DNA of 64,000 nucleotides from Arachis hypogaea (GCF_003086295.3 NC_092052.1:13422346-13486345); one strand, 5' to 3'; positions 34,089-46,275 are shown, numbered from the stretch's first letter. Numbers and translations: made by a program. Notes: generated from the letters alone by a model not told the origin.

Positions 34089-34700
34089 GTATATGTCACT
34101 TATACGAATATTGATCTATCCAAAGAAAGATCTATATTTGTCTAAGTTATATGTACACATTAATAATATTTGAGTAATAGAAAATAATGTTATTATTTAA
34201 TTATTACATAAAGAAACTAGTAACAATTTGGATTATTATACCCACCTATTTTATAACGATTTAGTTTTGGAATAAATTGATTGAACATTATGTTGCAAAA
34301 GTAGCATTTTTTGTGAAAATTGATTTATTTAAAACATAAGAAATATGGTGATATATAATTCATGCGAATATTGGTCAGCCCAAAGAAAAATTTATATTTG
34401 GCCGAATTATATACACATATTGATGGTAAATACATGTTTGGGTAACTAATTAAGAATAAAGTAATGCTTATTATTTATGTGGACAATAATCGACCCAAAA
34501 GAAGTTTATTGTTTGGCCAAATAATAAGCATTGTACACTTTTGTTCATTTTCTATTAATTATGCGGTCAATAATCGGCACAAAGGAAGGTTATTGTTTAG
34601 CCAGTTAATAGAAAATATATACGGTAATAAATAGGTTGCGAAGTTTAAGTTTCCATGTGCGCATTAAGTCGGTGCAAAGAAAGGGTTAATGTGTGACATG
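34089..34700 (+). repeat. Five hairpin-forming repeats with conserved loop, copia leader
   Basis: Five units have the same layout: outer stem, spacer, inner stem, loop containing CAAAGAAAG or CAAAGGAAG (CAAAAGAAG in unit 3), inner stem, outer stem. Units span 34089-34156, 34352-34413, 34465-34530, 34548-34615 and 34654-34700. Outer stems are for example TATATAATTC with GAATTATATA, TGCTTATTATTT with AAATAATAAGCA, and TTTTCTATTAA with TTAATAGAAAA. Inner stems are AATAT/ATATT (units 1, 2), CAATAA/TTATTG (units 3, 4) and ATTAA/TTAAT (unit 5). Stem sequences differ between units yet pair in each, which is the pattern expected if structure is selected. The array lies just upstream of the copia gag and reads in the same direction. 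Confidence 0.8.
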
Positions 34701-34860
34701 AATTTTGACAATATTGATTACTGCAATGAGAGTATCACTTAGTTAATTTTCTATCCAAAAATTAAAAATTAATGTTGTTCTAGATATCTCAATATAGATT
34801 TTTTTCCATTATTTAACTAATGTTTACTGCATGTTCTTTTTGTTCTAATCCAGAAACTAT

Positions 34861-36034
34861 GGCTTCAGCTACCAATGTTTTTGCACAAATTAACAGTATT
34901 CTTATGCTGAATGGTTCAAACTTTGTGATCTGGAAGGATACTGTGGAGATTGTCCTTAGTTGTATGGATCTGGATATAGCTCTTTGAGAGGAGAAACCCA
35001 CTTCCACTCCAAAAAATCTCAATGAGGTTAAAATAGAGAAGTGAGAGAGATCCAATCGAATGAGCATTATGATCATGAAACGCTCAATTCCTGAGGAATT
35101 TCGGGGCTCAATTACTGAGGATAAAGATGCCAAACAGTTCCTGAAAGATGTTGAAAAATTCTTTGCTAATAATGAAAAGGCGGAGACAAGTAGCCTTTTG
35201 AGCAAACTTGTTTCCATGAGGTATAAAGGTAAAGGGAATATAAAGGAGTACATTATGGAAATGTCTCATCTTCAAAATTGAAAGCACTAAAGTTAGAGTT
35301 GTCTGAAGACTTACTCGTGCATTTCATTTTGATCTCCCTTCCTGCACACTTTGGGCAATTCAAAGTGAGTTATAATACTCTGAAGGACACTTGGTCCTTA
35401 AATGAGCTTATATCTCACTGTGTGCAAGAAGAAGAGAGGTTACAACAAGATAAGACTGAAAGTGCTCACATGACTTCATCTTCTCAGTATAAAAGAAAGT
35501 GTGATACTACTACAGATGTGCATTCTCAGCAGAAAAAGACTAAGAAATAGGATCAAGTTTCAACATGTTTCTTCTGTAAGAAAATGGGACATATGAAGAA
35601 AGATTATACCAAATATGCCACTTGGCGTGTAAAAAAGGGTATAATTCTTATTTTGATTTGTTCTAAGACTAGTTTAAGTTATGCACCTGGTGGGTAGATT
35701 CTGCTGCTACTACTCATGTAAGTGTTACTATGCAGGGTTGCCTATGGAGCCGACCGCCAAGTGATGCTGAAAGATACATCTATGTGACAGACGACAATAT
35801 AGTTGCAGTCGAAACTATAGGAACCTTTAGATTATGTTCTACGAGTGGATTTTACTTGGATTTATTAGAGACATTTTATGTACTGTCATTTAGACGAAAT
35901 TTGATTTCTGTTTTTCGTTTGAACAAATCAGGTTATTTTTGTTCGTTCGAAAACAATAAAGTCAGTCTCTTTTATAATTCGAATAATACCTCGTATAGAA
36001 TGTATTTAGCTTTAGAAACTAAAATATTTTTTTA
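34861..36034 (+). pseudogene. Ty1/copia gag-protease fragment
   Basis: The frame starts MASATNVFAQINSILMLNGS and continues with FVIWKDTVEIVLSCMDLDIA, the N-terminus of plant copia Gag (UBN2-type). In-frame stops follow (for example at 34986 and 35042), then segments 35060-35281 and 35278-35550. A degraded CCHC knuckle (CFFCKKMGHMKKD, about 35567) and the protease-type WWVDSAATTH (about 35690) come next, and the homology ends at about 36034 before integrase and reverse transcriptase. It is a truncated, multiply interrupted copy. The leader upstream carries the hairpin array. Confidence 0.85.
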
Positions 36035-36049
36035 AAATTAAGATTATCT

Positions 36050-36485
36050 AATATGAATTAGAAATTTGGTTTTCAAAAATTTAATTGCAATATTTTTTTT
36101 CACCAAAAAAATTCTTCTTTTTTTTTTTGTCATTACACTATCCACACTTTGAGGTTTTCTAAACCTCATCCCAGTCTCAGCTAGGATTTAAATTTGGTGC
36201 AGCTTGATTAAGGGGCAATGTCATTATCAATAATCATTTGGTTTAGGGCCTCTGCTGCAGAAATTCTCCTTATAATTTATACTATTTCTGACCAAAAAAA
36301 AAAATAATTTATACTATTTGGGGGCTTTTCTTGTCAATGGGCTTATCTATTCTCAATTTATGACAAAATCTTAAATGTTTCAGCTGAAGTTTTATGCAAG
36401 GCCCAGTTAACTGCACATTAGGAATTGAGGTGACAAAAAGAATACTCTTCATCAAAGGAAAGTACGTCTTTAACACCAATAAAAG
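36050..36485. other. Unassigned DNA, no gene seen
   Basis: No frame with recognisable similarity; T-rich tract at 36110-36130. Confidence 0.45.
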
Positions 36486-36495
36486 AAGTACATCT

Positions 36496-36680
36496 AACCA
36501 ACTTGGATTGGTCGAGTGGTCAGCTCACTCGTCTGCTTAAGTAAGTGTTGGGAGTTTGAATCCCACCTTGTGCATGCAGCAACCCATTGGCCAATGACAG
36601 ATCCTTAAATGAAACTCAGATCCGCGACGGTTTAGTCATTGACCTGTCGGGTTGGAGAATACCGTAGACAATAAAAAAAA
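36496..36680 (+). mobile_element. Full-length tRNA-derived SINE (Au-like) with 10-bp TSD
   Basis: The head contains a box A-like TGGTCGAGTGGT and box B-like GGGAGTTTGAATCCC. The body contains CAACCCATTGGCCAATGAC and GATCCGCGACGGTTTAGTC, and the end GGAGAATACCGTAG is followed by a short A-rich tail. AAGTACATCT is repeated exactly at 36486-36495 and 36681-36690. These features are those of the plant Au SINE group as I remember it. The truncated copy at 9085-9192 belongs to the same family. Confidence 0.88.
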
Positions 36681-37355
36681 AAGTACATCTTTTTTAAAAT
36701 TAAAATTAAATATGACACTTCTAGTCCAAAATAATAGTAAAATAAATATCACACTTCGAATAAATTACTTAAACTTACTTCACTCTACAGATATAACCCA
36801 AAGAGAATCTAATTCCTCTTTAAGTTCAATTGCCGTATTGTCTCATTTATTATTATGAAGAATAAGAAAACCAACTAACCAAGTATGTTTTCTTTTTCCT
36901 TTTCTTTTGTGGAGGAGAAAGTCTGAAAAATGAGTTTGTTGTCTACATTTCTGTTGACTAGAAATTGTTTGTCGCCTAAACATTTTCACTCGATCAATAG
37001 CAATTTCTTACGCATATATATAAGACTTATATATATAAGGGTATTTTAGAAAATAAAAAATGTGTACAAATCTCTTTCAAAATCTTCGCTATATAGGATA
37101 AATTATATAGTAAATAATAATAATATAATAGAAGTAGATATAGTAGAAGAAATATTACTTTGACAAATAATTTTTAAATAAATTAGAAAGGGACTCCAAA
37201 AATTTATATTTTGCCAAACTCAAGTGATATATCTATTATCATAAATAATTTTTTTTAGCTAAATGAGTTGCATATTATTCTTTGTGAGAGTATTTATTTG
37301 ATATTCTTGCATTGCGGCACTCTTCTTGAAATAATAAAAAGTGAGATCAAATTTA

Positions 37356-37675
37356 GGCTCAGTTTGGGTAACTAACTTAATTAAGCTCCTTTTGATAAAA
37401 TAACTTAAATAATAAATGACTCTGTTAAAAGTAACTTATAAATAAGTTATTTTGTGTTTGGATTTTTATCTCTAAAAGTGCTTATTTTAAAGAAATGTAA
37501 TGAAAAGTAGAAGTATTATGAGAGAAGTCATTTTTTTTAACTTCTCTATAAGCTCCAAAATAGCTTCTTAAAAAGTTGCAATTTGGTTTTGAAAATTGCA
37601 CTCGACATTAATGCTACTACTTTTCATAAGTCAAAAGTTAAAAAAAGCTACTTCTAGAGTTTTCCAAACAGACCC
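37356..37675. mobile_element. Tourist-like (PIF/Harbinger) MITE, TTA TSD
   Basis: The ends GGCTCAGTTTGGGTAACT and CTAGAGTTTTCCAAACAGACCC are imperfect inverted repeats (GGCTCAGTTTGG against GGGTCTGTTTGG). TTA is present on both sides (37353-37355, 37676-37678). The inner sequence also folds (AAGTAGAAGTA with TACTACTTTT). Non-coding, 320 bp. Confidence 0.7.
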
Positions 37676-37720
37676 TTATTCCTATAAAGAATGACTTCTC
37701 TGCTTCTTTAATTATACGAG

Positions 37721-37882
37721 GAATGTTAGGGTCAGTAATTTTGGTATTTTGTAACCATTAATTAACCATGAATAATATTTTTAATGGTGTAAGATTATAT
37801 CTAATGGTAGAAGATCACTCACTTTTGTTTTGATGGTTAAATACTGGCCAGAAAATACAAAAATTACTGACTTCCTAGACTT
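37721..37882. mobile_element. Small MITE (about 160 bp), ends approximate
   Basis: GTTAGGGTCAGTAATTTTGG near the left and AAAATTACTGACTTCCTAGA near the right are inverted copies. AACCATTAATTAACCAT and ATGGTTAAATACTGG also pair. I could not settle a TSD. Confidence 0.6.
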
Positions 37883-38004
37883 TTTCTTTTTTTAATGTAA
37901 TAATAATTATCATAAAAATTATATATAAATAAATAAAGTTGCAAAGAAATAACAACTCACCCTTCTATATAATCAAGAAATTAATTATATTCACTAATAA
38001 TTAT

Positions 38005-38306
38005 TAGAATCTTATAATTAGGCTAATGGGTAATGTTCAATATATCTTTTTTATTTTTTTATTAGAAAAAATAAAGAAAAGAAAAAACACAGCTAAGCAG
38101 AAACTAAACACCATCTCCATTATCGTACCGTCAACCTTGTTCAGTGTTTGACTGTTTTTAACTTTTTATTCACAGCCAGCTTGATCGTGCGTGTCGCTCA
38201 CATTGTCTTATTATTTGACGGCCTTTAATTTAAGAAAAACCCACTTCATTCGGTTAACGAATAAAATTATTTATTGAAATCAAGAATATATATATTGTTT
38301 AGTTAG

Positions 38307-38367
<61 letters not shown>

Positions 38368-39060
38368 GAATTATTAATTAGAATGAAAGTTTGTCAATGA
38401 GTTATAACTTAAATGACATAGTCTCTTTATACTCATTTAAGAGGTTGTGAGTTTTAATTTTCTTATTAGAAAAAAAAATAGAATGAAAGTTTCTGGTTAT
38501 CGCTCAAATGACCATAATAAAAAGATGAAACGTATAATTCCTCTTTTTAATACCGAAAATGGGAAGTATGAAAAAAAAAAGAATAAAGTATATTTTTTAT
38601 TTTTAAAGTTTGTTAAAAATTTTAAAAATATTTTTAAGTTTTATTTTATTTTAGTTTTATCCTAAAAATTTTTAATTTGCATCATGATGACTCTTAACAG
38701 CTAAATTTTTGGAAAGTATAAAACTAATCCAACAACAATATATGATAACTATGTTTGATTTGCTTATGTTAAATGTTATTTTTGCGAAATTATTGCTGAA
38801 TTTGTCCTAAATTTTTTGAAAAATTAACTGTCAAGGATATATTTGATGCAAATCGAAAATTTTTAAAACAAAATTGAAACAAAATAAAATTTAGATATTT
38901 TTAAAATTTTTTACAAATGTTAGATATAAAAAATATACTTTATCCAAATAAAAATAATTGATAAGGTGCACTTATATATATATATATATAATATTTCTCA
39001 ATTCAACAGGACAAGAACTAAGTTATTATTAATCTAAATTCTATTTAAAAATTTATCACT
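38005..39060. other. AT-rich DNA with (AAT)n microsatellite, no gene seen
   Basis: (AAT)n runs from about 38311 to 38364. Around 38400-38460 a stretch with CTCATTTAAGAGGTTGTGAG resembles a decayed tRNA-like retroposon head but is too short to call. Confidence 0.5.
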
Positions 39061-39061
39061 A

Positions 39062-39918
39062 ATTGTTCTTGCGCGAATAACCTGGACGTGACTTCGGCTA
39101 TGAGAATCGATGCCGAGCTTTAGCCTTCAACGCCAAGCTATAAGCTAGGATGATCCGAGCTCTTTGTCCAGGGAGATGTCACGTCACGGAGAGTATGAAC
39201 AAAGGGGGAGTGTACTTGCAAAAGACACTCCGATGCTTAAGTTAGTACTGAAAATTCAGTGTATTCGTTAAGGATAAGATGCCATACCTTTATAGGTGGA
39301 GTATAATAGGTCGGTTACATTATTGTTGATCATCTGAATTGAAGAGCAGTTATTAGGTTTTAATAAGTAGTAATGTCTGGTCGGTCGTTTTTATTCTCGG
39401 GTGTAACGTATGCGTGAATTGCCGAGTTATGGTGCATAAATTCGAGTTATGACATCAGATTTGTAACAGCCATATCATAGCCCCTAAGCTTGGCTTGAGA
39501 ATATGTTTAATGAAGCAGGTTGAGCTTTTAATGAATCATAAATCGGCCATTAAATGGGTGCATAACTCGGCAAATGACTTGGCCTTGGAGCCCCTAGTTC
39601 AAGTTGCTTCATTAAGCAGTTATTTAATTAATATAAGTAGGAGAGAGAAACTAAATTTAATGCTCATTAATGACGTGCGTGTTCCCAATGCACATTATTT
39701 CTTCTTAGGTCACTGAAGTGATGGGTTAGTGGATTTCAAAAACAGGTTTAAAGTTTTAATTAAAAACTTTGGAATCCAAAGGGGTGGCACAAAGTTTTGT
39801 AGATATGAGAGGCATTTGAAGGATCACGAGCAAAAGAGGAATGCTTTTGTCTTCCTTGTAGCTTGTGCAACCACTGTCTGTAATTTCTGTATTTCATCTT
39901 CCTTAGCTTGCTTTCTGA
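39062..39918 (+). mobile_element. LTR/leader-like sequence of a large retroelement
   Basis: Less AT-rich sequence (GAATCGATGCCGAGC, GATGTCACGTCACGG, ACACTCCGATGCTTAAG) leads directly into the broken gypsy-type transposase-like gene. The same kind of words recur in decayed form at 31020-31180. A matching downstream LTR was not found, so the class is inferred. Confidence 0.4.
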
Positions 39919-39919
39919 T

Positions 39920-41715
39920 GGGGTTTGAGAGGAAGAAAAAGGGAAAAATTGATTGGTCTTATGATTGGGTAAATGAGGACGTGAGGAAGCATCCGTCTTT
40001 GTTTCTGGATGAGGATGCTGTGAAAGAGATAGATAAGAGTAAGATTGTGAGGGGTGGTTCTGGGGTTCGGTTAGAGTTACTTCCATGTTCTGACAGTGAC
40101 CGAGTATTTCAAAGGGGGGAGGACTTTGAGTATTTTTACATGTATAGTTGTGTATTGGAGGAGTTGAGGGTAAAACTCCCTTTTACAGATTTTCAATGTT
40201 AGGTTCTTAAGCAGTTAAACTGTGCACCATCTCAACTTCACCCTAATGGCTGGGCATTTTTTCGTGGTTTTGAGATTCTGATGGAGTTCTTGGAAGAGAT
40301 AGCTTCAGTGGAGTTATTTTTCTCCCTGTTTCAAGCTAAAGGTGTTTGGAAAGGTGGTTAGGTGAATTTGAATAGTTCATCGAGGTTTGCTATCTTTAAA
40401 CTGTATAACTCGTCCTTTAAAAATTTTAAGGAAATGTATGTGAAGGTTAGTAATGCAGAGGGATATTTTCCTTTTTATGTGGACGAGCATTTGGGGGAAA
40501 AGTTTTCCCTTTGGTGGTGCTCGGAGCCTCAAAATATTCTCGGCCCTGAAACTATAAGTGGAAGGGATGAACGTATAATCGAGTATTTAGTTGAGGGTGT
40601 TGATAGGAAGGAGTTGATTTCTGTTTTTGATCTACTACAGTGGGACGAGAATATGCAGGCAGTGATAGATTACTTAGGTGAGTTATTTTTTAAACATTGT
40701 TGTTTTGAATGAAACTAAAATATAGTGGTAACTGTTTGATCTTGTTACTGTCAGGTGAAAAATATCCTAGGATTTCCGCGGCGACCCTTAGAGCTCGGGT
40801 AAAGAGTAAAAACTTGGATAAGGAGGGGTCGACGTCAAAGGTCGAGAAAATTGTTGGTGCTGGCGAGTTGAATCAGCCCAAGCCGAGAAGAGTAAAAGTG
40901 ATTTTGAAGAAAAGGAAACATGATGTGGTGGATTTATCTGAGGGATCTGAGGATGTTAGGGATGAGGTCCCCATGGAGAAAATTCAAGGGTTTTTTGAAA
41001 ACCAGAAGAAATTGTATGACGTTGCCGATCAGAGTGATGGCTCATATATGTGGGGGAAGGATTTTCCCTATATGGTTGTTGCCGACGAAGTTTTCCAGAC
41101 ATTGGCGGATGTGACTCTGGTGGAAGAAGTTGGTGACGTTGCTATTGATCAATATATGCAGGTATTGTATTGTTGTTTGTTTGTGGGTTTTTTATTTTAT
41201 TTTTTTATAGATAGATATAGATTTTATTTGTTTTTGTTTTTTGTTGAAGGTGATTGGTCTTCGACTTGCCAGTTTGGGGCGTAGCCAGGAAAAGAAACAT
41301 CGTAAAGTGGCCGAGCAAAAACAAGATCCAAAATTAAAGGAGGAGCTGGAGTTAAAAAATAATAGGGTTACCGAATTGGAAACTAGGCTGTCTGAGGTTG
41401 AGAAAGAGCTAAAGCTGACCAAGGAGAATTATACGAAGGAGGTGGAGGATGTGAAGAAGAAGGAAGCTGGCCTTTCCAATATGAGTGTTCGGGTAATTGA
41501 GGCGACTACAAAGTTGAAAGAGGTGGAGAAACAGAAGGGAGCAGATATCCTTGATTCTTTTGTTAAAGGATTTGAACGTGCTTCTCTTCAGGCCAAGTTC
41601 CTGGCTCCTGAGGTCGATTTCTCCTAGATGTATATGGGGAAGATCACCCGAGATGGATTTTTGGTGGACAATGATGGAGATGCCGAAGAGGAGGATGAAA
41701 ATGTTGAACAGTAAT
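39920..41715 (+). pseudogene. Broken gene of the 'putative transposase, gypsy type' (PF04195-like) family
   Basis: Consecutive open segments in compatible order encode a family-typical N-terminal block (LELLPCSDSDRVFQ, then FEYFYMYSCVLEELRVKLPF, then LHPNGWAFFRGFEILMEF) and a middle block (FKNFKEMYVKVSNAEGYFPF, FSLWWCSEPQ). A likely intron at 41161-41249 is followed by a long coiled-coil (KEELELKNNRVTELETRLSE, about 41320-41560) and an acidic C-terminus. A stop at 40200-40202, further breaks near 40360 and a stop at 41625-41627 interrupt it. Similarity to PF04195 is by memory. Such genes are abundant parts of plant LTR elements; their biochemical role is unknown. Confidence 0.65.
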
Positions 41716-41739
41716 GTTTGGTAGTATTTGTACATTTGC

Positions 41740-42569
41740 TTTGATCGTACTATGTTTTCGTTTGAGATATGTAATGGTAGTTGTTGGTAAACTGATTTGC
41801 TCCTATGTGAGCTGCTGACTGTTGTTGCCTATGCTTTTTTGAAAAAGAAAAGGCAATATATTTGATTATAGTTAGGTAATATTGCGTTTGAGCATGTATG
41901 GATTATTTGTTAGCAGTTATTTTGGATCAGTTGTGTGAATTGTACAACTGTGATGTTTGCTTGGTTAGTCATCTCTACAGAGATGTTGTTTGAATCTGTA
42001 GGTTTGGAACCTAAGTTGATTTTGTAGGAGGGATTAATAATCCATAGGTTTGTGAATTTTGATAAGGATAAATAATGATTTTGCTGTTTTGCAAAAGTTG
42101 CAAGTAATGCAGATAGTAGATGTATTTGTATAATGTTGATTGACCTGAGTCATTAGTTGTTTGATGGTTATATCTGATAAAGATATAATTTACAGGATGG
42201 GAGTGTCTAGTATAGATCGGAAATTTTGTTTGATATAGATGGCTAGTTGTTTATCCAATTTGTTTAATTATAGATCAGCAATTGGTTTATCTGATTTGTT
42301 TGATTTCGGATATAGTTCGGCAGAGTAATCATTTTGAATTCGGAAAGAAATTAAATATGCTCAAAGGAGGATAGAGTGAAAATATAAGATGCTCTATGTA
42401 TTTATGGACCTTTGGTTACAAAGGTGTAGGTAGGCAAGCCTCGTTAAAACCTCTCCGAGCAAAACCCTTGTGGAAAAAATCTCGTGAGTAGGAAAAAGAG
42501 TACTCGCCTGTCCCTGTCTTTTAACTGTAATACAACTTTAAATATGATGTATGCTAACTTTTTTACAGG
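41740..42569. other. Downstream part of the same repeat, no further gene
   Basis: T/G-rich spacer. At 42425-42515 it contains GCAAGCCTCGTTAAAACCTC and TGAGTAGGAAAAAGAGTAC, phrases that I recall following PF04195-type genes in legume repeats. The sequence just before 42570 is a good splice acceptor (CTAACTTTTTTACAG) for the FRS gene. Confidence 0.45.
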
Positions 42570-44727
42570 ATGTGCCCAAGGTTGGCATGTGTTTTGGAAC
42601 CATTGAAGATGCAAATCAATTTTATCAGAATTATGCCAAGCGCGTTGGTTTTGTTACTAAGATAAGGTTTACCCGAAGAGTTGGTAAAGATAAGGTTCCT
42701 AAGAATCAAATGATCACTTGCAATAGGGAGGGGAAACGCAAGTCTAGAGTTTCACCAATAGAAAAGACCAACCCTAGAACCAACTACAATTGCCCCGCAA
42801 GGATTTCTATTAGGTTGAATAAGGAGGGTCTTTGGATTATATTGAAGGTGTGTTTGGATCATTCACATCCTTGTGATCCAGAGATGGCAAAACTGTTGAC
42901 ACATAATAGAGAGATGACTATGCACATGTGTCGAGTCATTGAGAGGAATGATGAAGCAGGTGTGAGACCAAGCAAAACATATCAAGTATTGGTGGGTGAA
43001 GCGGGGGGTTTTTCTAAGATAAACTTAATGGAAAAAGATGTTAGGAACTATCTCAGCAGAAAGGTACGCAATGTTACGGAAGAAATGGATGCTAGGAAGA
43101 TGTTGAAGTATTTTACACGGATGAAGGATATGAACTTTGATTTTTATTTTGATGTTGAACTTGATCAAAACAAGCGTCTCAAAACTATATTTTGGGCTGA
43201 TGCTCGAAGTAGAGCAGCATATGAGTACTTTGGTGATGTAGCTTCGTTTGATACTACTTATAAAACCAATCGTTACGATATGCCATTTGGTTCCTTTGTG
43301 GGGGTTAATCACCATGGTAACTCAGTGCTTCTTGGGTGTAGTTTGTTGACTAAGGAAAATTCAGGCTCGTTTACTTGGTTATTTAATGCTTGGCTTACAT
43401 GTATGCATGGAAAGGCTCCTAAAGGCATTATAACAGACCAATGCCTCGGAATACGAGCTGGAATTGAGAATATGATGCCAGAGACACGTCATAGGTTATG
43501 CATTTGGCACATTACGAAAAAGATTCCAGAAAAATTCAAAAGACACAAGAGATATGAAGAGTTACAAAGTGATTTAAATAATATTGTTTGGGAGTCCATT
43601 TCAGAAGATGATTTTCAAAATCAATGGAAAGATTTTCTGATTGAATATGGTCTAGAAGATAACAAGTGGCTATCAGGTACTTCTCTAAACATGAATTTTT
43701 ATATTTTGCACATAGGAATTAGCATATTGGTATTTAAAAAGTATCAAGTGGCAATCATATTCTATTTGCTAGAATTCTAACACGTGTTTGAATATGCCTC
43801 TAGTACAATCTTCTTATTCTAATATTTTTTAAGCTTCATTGCATTATTGACATGTTTATGACAACATTTGCATCCACTTTTGTTAAGTTTGCTCACAAAT
43901 TTTTTTTATGTATATTTGTTTACTATGATACATAGATATCTATGAAGAAAGACATTGTTGGGTTCCAATTTTTTTTTGACAACTTTTTTTGGGCTGGTAT
44001 GAGATCCACACAACGAAGTGAGAGCATGCATTCATATTTTGACAAATTTATAAATAACAAGAGCTTGTTGATTCAATTTATCAAACAATATGATAATTGC
44101 CTTGGATAGAAAGAGCAACAAGAAAGGGAGGCTGATGTTGAAGACTATAAATCAATAATACCTTGTGCCACTAATTCCTTAATAGAGAAGCAATTTCAAG
44201 GTGCCTATACTAATGCAAAGTTTAAGGAAGTACAAAAACAATTTAGAAAGAAAGCAAATTGTATTTTGCACCTTATGAAAGCAGTTTCTACATCTAAAGT
44301 CTATTCTATTTTGGAGGATGTATCTACTTCTAAAGAGAGGGTTTATGAAGTTAACTACAATGCGGAAACGAAGGATATTACATGCATGTGTCAAATGTTT
44401 GAATCAAGAGGCATATTATGCCGTCATAGCTTGGTTGTCCTAGGGCATGAACGCGTGAGAGAAATTCCAAGAAGATACATTTTGGACTGCTGGAGCAAAC
44501 TTGTGAAGCAAAGACATAGTGATATTAAGAGCAGCCATGATCCAAGTTTGTTGAATCCAAAAACAGAGAGGTTTGATGATTTATGCTCCCATTCGAACAG
44601 TGTTGCTCAATTTGCATCCCAAACAAAGGAAACAAGTGATATCTTACATCGTTATCTTGATATGGCTATGGCGGAGTGTCAAAATCATGTTGCTAACTCA
44701 TCATCTAATGCCAATGAGTTAGATAAT
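42570..44727 (+). pseudogene. FAR1-related (FRS) gene, 5' part, interrupted by a retrotransposon
   Basis: An exon from 42570 to 43676 encodes the FAR1 DNA-binding domain (MCFGTIEDANQFYQNYAKRV, the Cys/His pattern TCNREGK...NYNCPARI...DHSHPC) and a MULE-type transposase core (ASFDTTYKTNRYDMPFGSFV, IITDQCLGIRAGIE). After an intron (43677-43935) the next exon has WAGMRSTQRSESMHSYFDKF and a SWIM finger (CMCQMFESRGILCRHSL, about 44382-44432). A T-run near 43970 shifts the frame and a TAG at 44107-44109 stops it. The exon is then cut at 44727 by the Athila-like element and resumes at 58590. FRS proteins are domesticated transposase-like regulators of light responses; a Jittery-type MULE transposase is the alternative. 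The first exon was not found. Confidence 0.88.
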
Positions 44728-46269
44728 TGATGAGCGGATAATTTATACGCTTTTTGGCACTGTTTTTAGTATGTTTTTAGTATATTTTAGTTAGTTTTTA
44801 TTATATTTTTATTAGTTTTTATTTAAAATTCACTTTTCTGGACTTTACAATGAGTTTGTGTATTTTTCTATGATTTCAGGTATTTTCTGGCTGAAATTGA
44901 GGGACCTGAGCAAAAATCTGATTCAGAGGCTGAAAAAGGACTGCAGATGCTGTTGGATTCTGATCTCCCTGCACTCGAAGTGAATTTTCTGGAGCTACAG
45001 AAGCCCAATTGGCGTGCTCTCAATTGTGTTGGAAAGTCTACATCCTGGGATTTCCAGAAATATATAATAGTCCATACTTTGCCTAAGATTTGATGGCCCA
45101 AACCGGTGTTCCAAGTCAGCTTAAGAATTCTGGCGTTTAACGCCAGAACTGGCATAAAAGCTGGAGTTAAACGCCCAAACTGGCACAAAAGCTGGCGTTT
45201 AACTCCAAGAAAAGTCTCTACACATGAAAGCTTCAATGCTCAGCCCAAGCACACACCAAGTGAGCCCCAGAAGTGGATTTTTACACTAAACACCCTAGCT
45301 TACTCATTTTCTGTAACCCTAGGTCACTAGTTTACTATAAAAACTACTTTTAGTGATTCATCTTGTACCTCATGACACTTTACATGTTTCATATTGTATA
45401 TTCTATGACATGAGTCTCTAAACCCCATTGTTGGGGGTGAGGAACTCTGCTGTTCTTCATGAATTAATGCAATTACTACTGTTTTCCATTCTATCACGCT
45501 TGCTTCTATTCTAAGATATTCATTCGCACTTCAACCTGATGAATGTGATGATCTGTGACAATCATCATCATTCTCACCTATGAACGCGTACCTGACAACC
45601 ACCTCCGTTCTACATGCAATCAAGCGTGAATGTGTATCTCTTGGGTTTCTAATCTAAGATTGGAACCTTCGTGGTATAGGCTAGAATTATTGGCGGCCAT
45701 TCCTGAGATCCGGAACGTCTAAACCTTGTCTGTGGTATTCTGAGTAGGATCTGGGAAGGGATGACTGTGACGAGCTTCAAACTCGCGAGTGTTGGGCGTA
45801 GTGACAGACGCAAAAGGATCAATGGATCCTATTCCGACATGATCGAGAACTGACAGATGATTAGCCGTGCGGTGACAGCGCATTTGGAATATTTTCACTG
45901 AGAGGACGGGAAGTAGCCATTGACAACGGTGATGTCCAACATAAAGCTTGCCATGGAAGGGGCCTTGCGTGCATGAAGAAGAAGACAGTAGGAAAGCAGA
46001 GATTCAGAAGACAAAGCATCTCCAAAACCTCAACCTATTCTTCATTACTGCATAACAAGTATTTATTTCATGTTCTTTTACTTTTTACAATTAAATCTGA
46101 GAATTATTGATATCCTGACTAAGAGTTACAAGATAACCATAGCTTGCTTCAAGCCGACAATCTCCGTGGGATCGACCCTTACTCACGTAAGGTATTACTT
46201 GGACGACCCAGTGCACTTGCTGGTTAGTTGTGCAGAATTGCAACAGTGTGATTGTGATTTCGTGCACCA
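44728..46269 (+). repeat. 5' LTR of the Athila-like element
   Basis: It opens TGATGAGCGGATAATTTATA and closes GATTTCGTGCACCA. Three copies of the GGCGTTTAACGCC-type palindrome lie within 45126-45210. It is almost identical to the 3' LTR apart from scattered substitutions, so the insertion is not ancient. Confidence 0.95.
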
Positions 46270-46275
46270 AGTTTT

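Larger units (their letters stand above)
37095..38000. repeat. Segment duplicated from 32340-32735 (copy B), interrupted by MITEs
   Basis: Same-order similarity to copy A: TTTGACAAATAATTTTTAAA, TTTTGCCAAACTCAAGTG, then after the inserts TAATAATAATTATCATAAAA and GAAATAACAACTCACCCTTC. Two small elements (37356-37675 and about 37721-37882) sit in it, which explains the greater length. Confidence 0.65.

Noticed and set aside
36496..36570. tRNA gene
   Set aside because: Box A and B-like motifs are present, but the sequence continues into a SINE body with an A-rich tail and TSD; no cloverleaf is complete.
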